Shown: piece by piece, positions 21,951 through 32,041 of the stretch | Numbering within the stretch: position 1 is the stretch's first letter | Layout: the number at the start of each line of letters is the position of its first letter | Assembly (NCBI RefSeq): GCF_028640845.1 | Contig: NC_080541.1 | Span: 7,718,935 to 7,782,934 of the forward strand | DNA: 64,000 bases | From: Ahaetulla prasina | Lineage: Eukaryota; Chordata; Lepidosauria; Squamata; Colubridae | Direction of reading: 5' to 3' | The notes under the pieces: generated by a model | Told to the model about the DNA's origin: nothing | What the model saw: only the letters and a program-made list of their open reading frames with translations | Database searches by the model: none | Program-made: the position numbers and the translations under genes

Positions 21951-22768
21951 GACTCCTCTAGTTCTTGGGCTCTTCTCCCACCAGGAGACTTTGTGTTCAA
22001 TACCAAAACCGCAATCAGCGTGTGACATTTAGCAGCTCTTGAGACTTTTCATATCAGGGCAGTTTTCCATCCTCGATATCCAGTGGCAGATATTCCATCT
22101 GTTTTCTTTGAAATCGGATAAGCCTTAAAATGATCGGTTATTAAAAGAGGAAATATTGACTTTATTCCAATTCCTCCTTGCAAGGTCTCCCTTACGTGTC
22201 TGCAACATTCTCGAATCCGCCTTGTGGCCCCCTTTTTTTTTTCCAATTGACATCGCTGCCTTTCGCACTGCTCAACCCACCTTTCTCCCCTCCTCCCCCT
22301 TTTCCTCCTGCAGTGAAAGAATATTATTGCTTTCTTCGAGCAAGTAGAAAGACGGATGGACAAGTGATAAACATCACTGGTTTGAGTCACTGTTTTTTTC
22401 CTTCTCAAAAAAAAAAAAAAGAAAGAAAGAAAGAAGAAGAACACATGTTTTATATACCAGGGGCATTTTGTTCTGCTCCAAAGTAGTATCTCTTTTTCTC
22501 ATTAGAAAGAACTTCAAGAGTTCTTGGTCTCCCTCCCTGATTTGTCATGGTCTTTACCGTATATGTTGGGACATTTGGACTGGATTTATGCCGTTGTTTT
22601 GAAGGACTCCACAAAGAAAGTCCCATTTTTCCGCCGATCCCAGAGATAAGCTGACAAAAAAAAGCATTGAAGTTTCTGGTTTGAGAAATGATGGGAGCAG
22701 TGATGCATCTCGCTTAGGTTGCTGCGTGATTCCTCAATTCCTAAATGTAGATCATGCTCCTATCTGCT
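21951..22768. other. Unique sequence
   Basis: No gene seen. A short A-rich, GAAAGAAA purine run lies at 22409-22440. Confidence 0.45.
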
Positions 22769-22769
22769 T

Positions 22770-22985
22770 TTTCCAAAAAAAGGCCGTTGGACTTTCTTTG
22801 GTTTTTCCTTGAAAACGTTGCGCTTTTCATCCAAGAAGCTTCTTCAATTCTTCTTCATTGGGAAGTGAAGAAGCCTCTTGGATGAGAAGCGAAACGTTTT
22901 CAAGGGGGGGGGGGAAACCAACCCAAGAAGATCCAGTTGCCTTTTGGAAAAAAAGCACAACTATGACCTTGATGATGGAGAATCT
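22770..22985. mobile_element. Penelope-like foldback copy
   Basis: Two copies of the arm in opposite orientation: TTGAAAACGTTGCGCTTTTC then AAGAAGCTTCTTC on the left, and GAAGAAGCCTCTTGGATGAG then AAACGTTTTCAAGG on the right, each extending to GCCNTTGGACTT / AGATCCAGTTGCC. A long hairpin. Confidence 0.5.
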
Positions 22986-23118
22986 CCCTATAAGATATCT
23001 ATCTGCCGGATATTTGATTCATGAGAGAGGATTCTTTTGGGAAATCTTGCTTATTTGTTCCTTTGTACCCCATCTTTATTGTTTTTACAAATTATTCAAG
23101 GCAGTGAACATATCCAAC

Positions 23119-23802
23119 CGGTGGTGGGATTCAAATAGTTTAACAGCCGGTTCTCTGTCCTAATGACTGGCTGGCTGGGTGTGGCCAGGATTGGCATGGC
23201 CAGGGGGTGTGACAGGCAACACTCGGTCTCCTGCACCCCCCTGGGAGCAAAAACAGGCCACGGGGGGAGTGTGCTGCCCCCACATGCCTTGTTTTGGGCC
23301 TAGGAGGCATCCCTGTAGCCTCCTAAGAGCAAAAACGAGCTGTGTGGGGGGGCACACTGCACCCCAATTTGTGCCTACGAGGCCTCCCTGAAGCCTCCTA
23401 AGAGCAAAAACGGGCCACGGGGGGGGGGCACACTGCACCCCATTTGCGCCTAGGAGGCTTCCCTGAAGCCTCCTAAGAGCAAAAAGGAGCTGTGGGGGGG
23501 GCACACTGCACCCCATTTTGTGCCTACGAGGCCTCCCTGAAGCCTCCTAAGAGCAAAAACGGGCCACGGGGGGGGGCACACTGCACCCCATTTTGCGCCT
23601 AGGAGGCCTCCCTGAAGCCTTCTGGGAGTGGAAATTGGCCACAGGAGGGGGCGCAACTCCCCCCGCAGCCCCTTTTGAGTTTAGGAGGCTTCCCTGCACT
23701 TATCTGGGGGCCAAAATGGGGTGTGTGTGGAGTCTGGAGAGGGGAGGGGCCAGCCAGCAATTTAACGACTGGTTTTCCCGAACCGGCTGAATCCCACCAC
23801 TG
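23119..23802. mobile_element. Family H element (hAT-like) with internal satellite
   Basis: Left terminus CGGTGGTGGGATTCAAA, right terminus CTGAATCCCACCACTG. Flanks TATCCAAC (23111-23118) and TATCCATC (23803-23810) match at 7 of 8. The body carries a 75-bp tandem array. A right-hand fragment of the family is at 56167-56290. Confidence 0.85.
23243..23660. repeat. 75-bp minisatellite, about five to six units, inside family H
   Basis: The block TCCTAAGAGCAAAAAC recurs at 23321, 23396, 23471 and 23545, with degenerate units before and after (TCTGGGAGTG at 23621). G-runs of 7-9 occur in each unit. The minus-strand frame repeats every 25 residues (FALRRLQG), a consequence of the 75-bp period. Confidence 0.93.
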
Positions 23803-23810
23803 TATCCATC

Positions 23811-24578
23811 ATACCTTCTTCCTCAGTAAGTTCCTTACAACAAACTTGCGAGATGGGTCGGCCACTTGAACTCACATCTCCGTCTTTGTAGCCCTTTGTA
23901 GCCTTAATCACTAGACCAAACTGGTTCTTGCGTCATGTCTTGCCATTTCAGCACATAACCGATAGTTACTTTTTTGTGTGTGTGTGTGTGTGTTTTTAAG
24001 AACAGCTGTGCGTGATCTGTAGGTGGGCAAAGATTCAAAAGCGATTCTTTCCTGCAACAAGTTCTGCTTCTCTTTTTGCCAATACTGTTGTGGTTTGCAA
24101 AATGTCCAAATGATAGATGAAAATGTGGAATTACTGGTTTAATCGATAGCTCCGTTTCAGTAATAAAACACGTTTTAATAATGTACATCCGTGGAAGCAG
24201 CCAAGAAAGGGTCTTCTGGAATAATCTTTCACCGGGGGATGGGAGTGGGGGGGAACCAGATGGCAAAACATCATTTGGAGCAGCATCAAGAATCTAATAC
24301 ACCCCTTTAAGCGTGAACGGATGGGCACACATGCTCTTTTGAATGATGCCGAAAGCAGCCCATGATGCTAGATACGATCCATTCTTTATACCTTCCGTGG
24401 GATCTTGTAATGAAACTGATGCTAAGGATTACGGTAATGTATACACAGAAGTGCAGTGGGAAGAGATGAGGCAGGTTTGACGCTGCTGAAAGAAACCCAA
24501 AGTGAAAATATTACAATAAGAGGTTATGTCCTTAAACAATTTAAAATAGAAGGATTCTTTGTCTATGCTTTTAGAAAG
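23811..24578. other. Unique sequence with a short (TG)n
   Basis: A TG run lies at 23975-23992. No gene or recognised element. Confidence 0.45.
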
Positions 24579-24857
24579 AAAGAGAGAGAGGGAGAGAGAG
24601 AGAGAGAAAAAAGGAAAGGAAAGAAGGGAGGGAGGGAGGGAAGGAAAGAAAGAAAGAAAAAGAAAGAGAGAGAGAGAAAGAAAGAGAGAGAGAAAGAAGG
24701 AAAGGAAAGAAGGGAGGGAAGGGAGGGAGGGAGGGAAGGAAAGAAAGAAAGAAAATAGAAGTGATGGAAAGAAAGTGAGAGAGAGAAAGAAAGAAAGAGA
24801 AAGGGAGAAAGAAAGAAGAAAGAAGGAAAGGAAAGAAGGGAGGGAGGGAAGGAAGGA

Positions 24858-24905
<48 letters not shown>

Positions 24906-24964
24906 AGAAAGGAAGGAGAAGTGATGGAAAGAAAGAAAGAAAGAAAGAAAGGAGAAGTGATGGA

Positions 24965-25019
<55 letters not shown>

Positions 25020-25076
25020 GAGAAGTGATGGAAAGAAAGAAAGAAAGAAAGAAAGAAAGGAAGGAGAAGTGATGGA

Positions 25077-25107
<31 letters not shown>

Positions 25108-25120
25108 GAGAAGTGATGGA

Positions 25121-25155
<35 letters not shown>

Positions 25156-25168
25156 GAGAAGTGATGGA

Positions 25169-25203
<35 letters not shown>

Positions 25204-25229
25204 TAAGAAAGAAAGAAAGAAAGAAAGAA
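24579..25229. repeat. Long (GAAA)n/(GGAA)n purine microsatellite
   Basis: About 650 bp of purine on the + strand. From 24747 the run is broken repeatedly by GAGAAGTGATGGAAAG, about seven times at irregular 35-170 bp spacing, so the array grew as larger units and not only by 4-bp slippage. Confidence 0.97.
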
Positions 25230-25570
25230 ATCGGGATAAACGTGACCGAGCTCTAAATCTGTAGCCAAAATGTGCCCTTGATGATGAACAGAAGGCATCC
25301 AGTTAGTGTTAATTTTAGCACAGCAGGACGATATTGGCAGGGTGCCAGCCCTAAAACCCTTTCAAGTAACATGCATTTGCTTTCAGGTTTGTCTGCCAAT
25401 TAGAAATCTTAAAACCCAGTTAGTAAAATGTTTATTATAAGGTTAAAAGTACTTGCAATGGCGTTTCCTTATCGTTGCTTGAATGATCTCCACATAAGTG
25501 AAAGGACTTATTGTTAACGCATCAGACATCCTGTATACTCTCAGGTTGATTTTTCAGTTTTGATGGTTGC
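25230..25570. other. Unique sequence
   Basis: No gene or recognised repeat. Confidence 0.45.
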
Positions 25571-25574
25571 GGTC

Positions 25575-25805
25575 GTTTCACATTAGCCCCTGCTGAGAAA
25601 CCTATGGGATGCGTGCCAGAAGTGGCACACGGCGCCCTCTCTATGGACACGCAAGCCGTTGACCCAGTTCAGCTGCGCCACGCATGCACATTTGCCTCCT
25701 GCTGGCCAGCTGGTCTTCAGGTCTCTGCCACACATGTGCGGGGGCCCGGCTTGTGTGGGGACGGATGGGCGCAGAGCATGCACGGGGGAGGGGCTGTGCA
25801 GGGGG
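25575..25805. mobile_element. Family F element fragment
   Basis: Shares GAAACCTATGGGATGCGTGC, a CACATTTGCCTCCTGCTGGC block and GGTCTCTGCC with other F copies. The right end is lost against a CR1. Confidence 0.65.
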
Positions 25806-25807
25806 AG

Positions 25808-26380
25808 GGCAGGTGGCTGTCCAGTCTCTTCTTAAAAACCTCCAGCGATGAAGCACCCACAACATTCATCAATTGAATGTAACTATCTATTCTTTTAGCT
25901 GTTTTTTATCTATTATATGTTTTCTGTTGTTTTTTTGACTGTGAACCGCCCTGAGTCCTTCGGGAGATGGGCAGTATACAAATCTAATAATAAATAAATA
26001 AACTTCTGAAGACCACTGGTTAATTATCTTCACTGTTAGGAAGTTTCTCCTTAATTCCAGGTGGCTTCTCCTCTTGTTTAGTTTCCATCCATTGTTTTTT
26101 GTCCTGGCCTCTGGTGCTTTGGAAACTAAGTTGGCCCCCCATCTTCTTTCTGGCAGCATCTCAAATACTGGAAGACTTGCTACCCTCCTTTTCTCTAGTC
26201 TAGCCAAACCCAAATCCTGCAATCATTCTTCATATGTTGTAGTCTCCAGGCCTTTAATCATCCTAGTTGCTCTTCCTTGCACTTTTTCCAAAGTCTCAAC
26301 ATTTTTTATTTTATTTTTTTGTAATATGGTGGCCAAAACTGGAAGCAGGATTCCAGGTGTGGTCTCACTAAGGCTTTATA
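25808..26380 (-). pseudogene. CR1 3' end, interrupted by L2 fragments
   Basis: CR1 complement at 25808-25862 (GTGGCTGTCCAGTCTCTTCT) and again at 26004-26380 (AACTTCTGAAG, TTTCTCCTTAATTCCAGG, GGTGTGGTCTCACTAAGG). It resumes after 26936 with ACTTTATAACGTG. It therefore hosts two L2 insertions. Confidence 0.85.
25863..26003 (+). mobile_element. L2 3' end, inserted in CR1
   Basis: Reads TTGACTGTGAACCGCCCTGA, TCCTTCGGGAGATGGGCAGT and an AATAAATA tail, as at the end of the L2 at 59578-60292. Confidence 0.8.
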
Positions 26381-26935
26381 TTTATTATTTATTTATTAAT
26401 TCGATTTGTATACCGCCCTTCTCCAGAGGACTCAGGGCGGTTCACAGCCAGTAAAAAATACATATAATACAAGCTAAGAACAATATAAAAAACTGATTCA
26501 ATTTATGGCCTAAAAACTAAAATAAGAATAAAACCCCGTTTAAAAGACTACATTTAAGCTAGCCCTGCGAGATGGAACAGAAGCGTCTTCAGCTCGCGGC
26601 GAAAGGTCCGGAGGTCGGGGAGTTGACGCAGCCCCGGAGGCAGCTCATTCCAGAGGGCAGGAGCCCCCACAGAGAAGGCCCTCCCCCTGGGGGTCGTCAG
26701 CCGACATTGTTTGGCCGATGGCACCCTGAGGAGGCCCTCCCTGTGGGAGTGCACAGGTCAATGGGAGGCTACTGGTGGCAGTAGGCGGTCCCATAAGTAA
26801 CCCGGTCCTATGCCATGGAGCGCTTTAAAGGTGGTAACCAACACCTTGAATTGCACCCGAAAGACCACCGGAAGCCAGTGCAGACCGCGCAGGAGAGGTG
26901 TCACATGGGAGCCACAAGGTGCTCCCTCTATCACA
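26381..26935 (-). mobile_element. L2 3' end with 7-bp target duplication
   Basis: Minus-strand L2: C-terminal motifs SVGAPALWNELPPGLRQLPD are visible at 26680-26620, and the 3' end TACCGCCCTTCTCCAGAGGA abuts a TTTATTATT tail. CTTTATA occurs at 26374-26380 and 26936-26942, marking insertion into the CR1. Confidence 0.88.
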
Positions 26936-27169
26936 CTTTATAACGTGAATCAATACCTTTTATAAACCTTCTGGAAATGGGGCAGGGGATGGAGCAGTCA
27001 CATTGGTGAATCAGTGATGGACGATGCCTTCCCTTTAGAGAAAGTAAATTTCTTAGCTTTCTTCTGTACAGGGAAGTGCTCATTGGAATTGCCTGAAACT
27101 GACCTCCGATGCCGTTCATCGCACGTTCTAACCCTGATTCTAAAATCCCATTAACCACAGCATCTGCTG

Positions 27170-27670
27170 ACTATTTTTTTTTTTTCTTTAAAGAACGTGC
27201 TACTCTCGACACCACTTTTCCTTTCAATCTCCAACCCATCGCAGAAACAGGTTAGCTATTGGAGTGTTTCCAACCCCCCCCCTTTTTTTTTTCTATAAAA
27301 ATCTTGCAGGATGAACAATTTGTGCCACCTCACTGATGATTTGCTTATGATGCAGTTACTGCTCAGCTTGATCACTTTATTTCAGGCATTGTTGCCCCCA
27401 CCCTCCCACCCCCCCTCACCCCAACCCCTCCACCCCCGTAATCCCAGGACAGATTTCCAGGCCCTTTCTGCTTTTGGTAAAGTAAGAGAGTTTGTTTCAC
27501 TCCCCCAGACTCATCTTATTTGAAGCCCAATGTTTGAATGTTTTTCCTACTGGCATAAAGTCCATTAATTGCTCTCCTTAATTTGATCCTCGTTAAAGCT
27601 GTCAAGACATCAGAGTTTACCATCCTTGTTACTGAGACAGGATAGAGCTTGGTCAGGGAGACAAGGCAAT
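27170..27670. other. Unique sequence, pyrimidine- and C-rich patches
   Basis: Poly-T near 27174 and a C-rich stretch near 27390-27440. No gene seen. Confidence 0.45.
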
Positions 27671-27675
27671 TTGAA

Positions 27676-28141
27676 TAGAATAGAATAACAGAGTTGGAAG
27701 GGACCTTGGAGGTCTTCTAGTCCAACCCCCTGCTTAAGCAGGAAACCCTACACCACTTCAGACAAATGGTTATCTAACATCTTCTTAAAAATTTCCAGTA
27801 TTGGAGCATTCACAGCTTCTGGAGGCAAGTCGTTCTCATTGTCGGGAAATTTCTCCTTAGTTCTAAGTTGCTTCTCTCCTTGATTAGTTTCCACCCATTG
27901 TTTCTTGTCCTACCCAGCTTTGGAGAATAGCTTGACTCCCTCTTCTTTGTGGCAGCCCCTGAGATATTGGAGCACTTATATCATGTCACCTCCTAGTCCT
28001 TCTTTTCATTAAACTAGACATACCGAGTTCCTGCAACCGGTCTTCATATGTTTTAGCCTCCAGTCCCCTAATCCTCTTTGTTGCTCTTCTCTGCGCTCTT
28101 TCTAGAGTCTCCACATCTTTTTTACATCGTGGCGCCCAAAA
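27676..28141 (-). pseudogene. CR1 3' end
   Basis: Tail complement TAGAATAGAATAACAGAG at the left, then the usual CR1 terminus and ORF2 C-terminal coding ([20 protein letters not shown] on the minus strand). Truncated at TTACATCGTGGCGCCCA. Confidence 0.92.
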
Positions 28142-28182
28142 AATTTGGGTCAGCATCTTCTTCTGATGACTCGAATGATAGC

Positions 28183-28404
28183 AATAGCACTTAGTATATA
28201 CCACTTCACAGTGCTTTTGCAGCCCTATCTAAGCAGTTTACAGAGTCGGCCTATTGCCCCCAACAATCCTAGTCCTTATTTTACTGACCTCGGAAGGTCG
28301 GAAAGCTGAGTCAACCTTGAGCCTGGTGAGATTCGATCTGCCAAATTGCAGGCAGTCGGCAGAAGTAGCCTGCAGTACTGCATTCTAACCACTACACCAC
28401 TCAG
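28183..28404 (-). mobile_element. tRNA-derived SINE, second subfamily
   Basis: Minus strand: head TGGTGTAGTGGTTAGAATGC (box A), a degenerate box B, body and a tail ending ACTAAGTGCTATTGCTATC. Inserted beside a CR1. Confidence 0.82.
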
Positions 28405-28523
28405 CAGTGTCTAACCTTGGCAACTTTAAGACTCGTACACTTCAACTCCCAAAATTCCCACCTGGGGAATTCTGGGAGTTGAAGTCCGCAGGTCTTAAAG
28501 TTGCTAAGGTTGGGCACCCCTGA
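28405..28523. mobile_element. Family B palindrome
   Basis: AACCTTGGCAACTTTAAGAC with ACTTCAACTCCCA, then the complementary arm ending GGTTGGGCACCCCTG. More diverged than other copies; no clear duplication. Confidence 0.82.
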
Positions 28524-28524
28524 T

Positions 28525-29495
28525 GTAGCTAAAGAAAGTGCAAGACTTTTGTCTAAGATCTTGCCGATAAACATCTAAAGAGCAACGTACACATACAGTA
28601 TATGTGTGAACGTTCATTACCTCTTCCACGCATGAAAACACCGGTAGAAATAACACCAGCATGCCTGTAAATACAGGCAGCTTAGCCATATTTGTTTCCT
28701 TTTGTTTCTATTCATCGGTCAATATTTATAGATGTACATGTGTATATTGGGTGTATAAACATGTCACATTTTAAGCGAGTGGATTAAATTAGATGTCTCA
28801 TGCTCAGATTTATGAAGCCGGGAAGACTTTCTTAGAGAGCTACTTACTGATTTCATATCAAATTGCGAAGAATCAAATGGACCTCAAATTCATTTCGTTT
28901 CATTCCAATGACGGTTATTGATGTGCATTGTAATTAAAAATGTCTTGTCTTGTAAGACTTGTCAATTCCTGGCTCTGCCCTTTTCAAACTTTGTTTTACA
29001 AGGACAATATAATTTACCTTGCCCACCAGCTGACCTTAATGGGTGTAATGACAGAAATATTCCCAAACCAGCAGAACACAATTAAGAATGACACTCACCC
29101 TATAATTAGAAAGTTTGTCTTAAGGATGGGTTATATTCGTCCGTTGGTGATTGGTGTTCAAGGAAATATGAGTGTTTGTTTTATCACATTCTGTTTTGGC
29201 TTAGGGCTGTTCCTCAATTATTTTATGTGTGTCACCACGACAGTGTAGCAGCTTTCTGTCATAGAAGCCAAGAGTAACGGAGATTAATTTTCCAATTGCA
29301 CAAACTGTACAGCATAGTAAAGAATGTCTTGCCAATGATCATAGGGAATAATTCAGCAAATGAGCTACTTGCATTTAGAGACAATATGTTCAGCAGTGAT
29401 ATAAACCTAACGTGATATTTAATAGAGTCATTGCATTAACTTTGTCTTTGCATGTTTGCAGTGAGAAGAAATATGAAATATGGAAAGCATAATAA
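28525..29495. other. AT-rich unique block, no gene supported
   Basis: About 970 bp free of recognisable repeats. A 102-codon frame at 28940-29248 lacks any motif I know. One of the longest single-copy stretches in the window and a candidate place to look for conserved non-coding sequence. Confidence 0.4.
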
Positions 29496-29499
29496 CTAG

Positions 29500-29684
29500 T
29501 TAATAAGGAGAAACCTCCTAACAGTGAGGGCAATTAACCAGTGGAACAGCTCACTGGAGGTTTTTAAGAAGAGACTAGACATTCATTTATCTGAAATAGT
29601 ATAGGTTCTCCTGCTTGAGCAGGTGGCTGGACTAGAAGACCTCTAGGTTCTCTATTCTGTTCTGTTCTGTTCTGTTCTGTTCTA
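29500..29684 (+). mobile_element. CR1 3' end, plus strand
   Basis: AACCAGTGGAACAGCTCACT, GGTTTTTAAGAAGAGACTAG, then a (TTCTG)5 tail at 29657-29684. Confidence 0.9.
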
Positions 29685-29687
29685 TAA

Positions 29688-29960
29688 GGGCCGTGATAGC
29701 TCAGGCTGTAAGAAGCCTGTTATTAGAACACAGCAGCCTGCAATTACTGCAGGTTCAAGCCCGGCCCAAGGTTGACTCAGCCTTCCATTCTTTATAAGGT
29801 AGGTAAAATGAGGACCCAGATTGTTGGGGGGGGGCAATAAGTTGACTTTGTAAATATACAAATAGAATGAGACTATTGCCTTATACACTGTAAGCCGCCC
29901 TGAGTCTTCTGAGAAGGGTGGGATATAAATGTAAATTAATAAATAAATAAATAAATAAAA
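29688..29960 (+). mobile_element. Full-length tRNA-derived SINE
   Basis: Head GGGCCGTGATAGCTCAGGCT (box A) and box B GCAGGTTCAAGCCC, the body with AGGACCCAGATTGTTGGGGG, and the L2-like tail ACTGTAAGCCGCCCTGAGTC then ATATAAATGTAAAT and AAATA repeats. The most complete plus-strand copy. Confidence 0.92.
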
Positions 29961-29962
29961 AT

Positions 29963-30000
29963 ATTCCGTTCTATTCCATTCCATTCCATTCCATTCCATA
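29963..30000. repeat. (ATTCC)n microsatellite
   Basis: Six to seven units of ATTCC/ATTCT following the SINE tail. Confidence 0.85.
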
Positions 30001-30103
30001 GTAAGAGTGCTTGATTTCATACCACAATTTTTTTTTATTATGTTACTGCAATAGTAGAGCTTTTTGTTTAGAAATCGATCCAATTGTTTTTGTTCAGTTG
30101 TAT

Positions 30104-30572
30104 ATAGAATTAGAATAGAATAGAGCTGGAAGGGACCTTGGAGATCTTCTAGTCCAACCCCCTGCTCAAGGCTGAAATCATACATCATTACAGACAAGTG
30201 GCCGTCCAGTCTCTACTTAAAAACTTCCAGTGATGAAGCGCCCATGATTTCTGGTGGCAAGCTGTTCCACTGGTTAATTGTCCTCACTGTTAGGAAGTTT
30301 CTCCTTAATTCCAGTTTGCTTCTCTCCTTGATTAGTTTCCACCCATTTTTTTCTTGTCCTGCCCTCTGGTCCTTTGGGAAATAATTTGAGTCCCTCTTCT
30401 TTGTGGCAGCCCCTCAAATACTGGAATACTGCTATCATGTCACCTCTAATTCTTCTTTTCTTTAGACTAGCCAAACCCAAATCTAGTAACGTTCTTCATA
30501 TGTTTTAGTCTTCAGGTCTTTAATCATCTTAGTTGCTCTTCTTTGAACTTTTTCCAAAATCTCAACATCGTT
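30104..30572 (-). pseudogene. CR1 3' end
   Basis: Tail complement TAGAATAGAATAGAGCTGG, and C-terminal coding on the minus strand ([18 protein letters not shown]). 5'-truncated. Confidence 0.92.
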
Positions 30573-30667
30573 TTATTCTTTGCAACCCCAAGTACTATAG
30601 TACGTCATGCCCCCCACCTCCCCTACAATGTCTCCTGGAGTTTACTCAAATTTATGTTCATTGCCTT

Positions 30668-31322
30668 ATAGAATAGAATAGAATAGAAGTAGAATAGAAT
30701 AGAATTTTATTGGCCAAGTGTGATTGGACACACAAGGAATTTGTCTTGGTGCATATGCTCTCAGTGTACATAAAAGAAAAGATACGTTCATCAAGGTACA
30801 ACATTTACAACACAATTGATGGTCAATATATCAATATAAATCATAAGGATTGCCAGCAACAAGTTATAGTCATACAGTCCTAAGTGGAAAGAGATTGGTG
30901 ATGGGAACTATGAAACGATTAATAGTAGTGCAGATTCAGTAAATGGTCTGACAGTGTTGAGGGAATGATTTGTTTAGCAGAGTGATGGCCTTCGGGAAAA
31001 AACTGTTCTTGTGTCTAGTTGTTCTGGTGTGCAGTGCTCTATAGCGTCGTTTTGAGGGTAGGAGTTGAAACAGTTTATGTCCAGGATGCGAGGGATCTGC
31101 AAATATTTTCACGGCCCTCTTCTTGATTCGTGCAGTATACAGGTCCTCAATGGAAGGCAGGTTGGTAGCAATTATTTTTTCTGCAGTTCTAATTATCCTC
31201 TGAAGTCTGTGTTTTTCTTGTTGGGTTGCAGAACCGAACCAGACAGTTATAGAGGTGCAAATGACAGACTCAATAATTCCTCTGTAGAACTGGATCAGCA
31301 GTTCCTTGGGCAGTTTGAGCTT
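30668..31322 (-). pseudogene. LINE-Y (Rex1/Babar-like) 3' end
   Basis: Minus-strand frame about 31322-30960: KLKLPKELLIQFYRGIIESV, then TSITVWFGS, RIIRTAEKIIATNLPSIEDL, DPSHPGHKLF, and a KNSFFPKAITLLNK terminus. This arrangement matches Rex1/Babar-type vertebrate LINE C-termini (L2-related clades are the alternative). The 3' UTR complement starts after an (AATAG)n tail at 30668 with TTTTATTGGCCAAGTGTGAT. Confidence 0.8.
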
Positions 31323-31397
31323 ACTTATACACTGTAAGCCGCCCTGAGTCTTCGGAGAAGGGCGGGGTATAAATGTAAACAAAAAAAAAAAAAAATT
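31323..31397 (+). mobile_element. SINE/L2 tail-only insertion
   Basis: CACTGTAAGCCGCCCTGAGT to GGTATAAATGTAAACA plus poly(A). Only the last 65-75 bp is present, as in the copy at 34270-34334. Confidence 0.8.
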
Positions 31398-32041
31398 GTG
31401 TCGATGACATCATCTAACCATCTCATCCTCTGCCATCCTCTGTCTGCCTGGGGAATTCTGGGAATTGAAGTTCACACTGTTGTGGCCCTCCAGCTGCCAG
31501 CAGAGCTGGCGGCAGACTCAGACGATGAGGAGGTTGGGGAAGAACTTGGTCCTGTTTTGGAACCTGGGGAAGGCTCTGATGGATGCTCAGCATCGGACGC
31601 AGAGGTAGAGCCAGGGCCATCTGGCATTTCCCAGCCAGAGAGACAGCTGCCTTTCGAGTCAGAGATGAGTGAGGAGGAGGAACAGCTGGGGCCTGTTCCA
31701 GATGCGTGTATGCGCAGAGCAGATAGGAGAGGTGAACAACGGAGGACAATGAGCCGCCTCGGGAAGCAAAAAAACATGGACGCTGACTGGCCCCTCCCTG
31801 GCTGGGGAATAAATAGGAGGAAACGGGGTGGTGGTGGTTTGGTTGTCACAGACAACCTAGATTTCTAGAAAGTTTGCTCCTTGTGTGTTTCGTGTGACAA
31901 CGACTGCCTTGCCAGAGCTGAGGTTTGTTTATTTCTCTGTTTGAACTGACTTTAAATTGCAGCCTCCCGGCTGGGAGCCCACTACCTTGCATTTATCCTA
32001 AGGAGCTGATAAGGACCATTGTTTCAATTAACTCCTTACAG

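Noticed and set aside
24429..25298. 289-codon minus-strand frame rich in F, L and S that looks like a membrane protein
   Set aside because: Pure translation of (TTTC)n; apparent hydrophobicity is a repeat artefact.
28940..29248. 102-codon frame in a unique block, hydrophobic near its end
   Set aside because: No recognisable domain, no splice or codon evidence; chance frame in AT-rich sequence is more likely.
31398..31868. Acidic 156-codon frame as a host nuclear protein gene
   Set aside because: It lies within an LTR with target duplications and recurs in other LTR copies, so it belongs to the retroelement.
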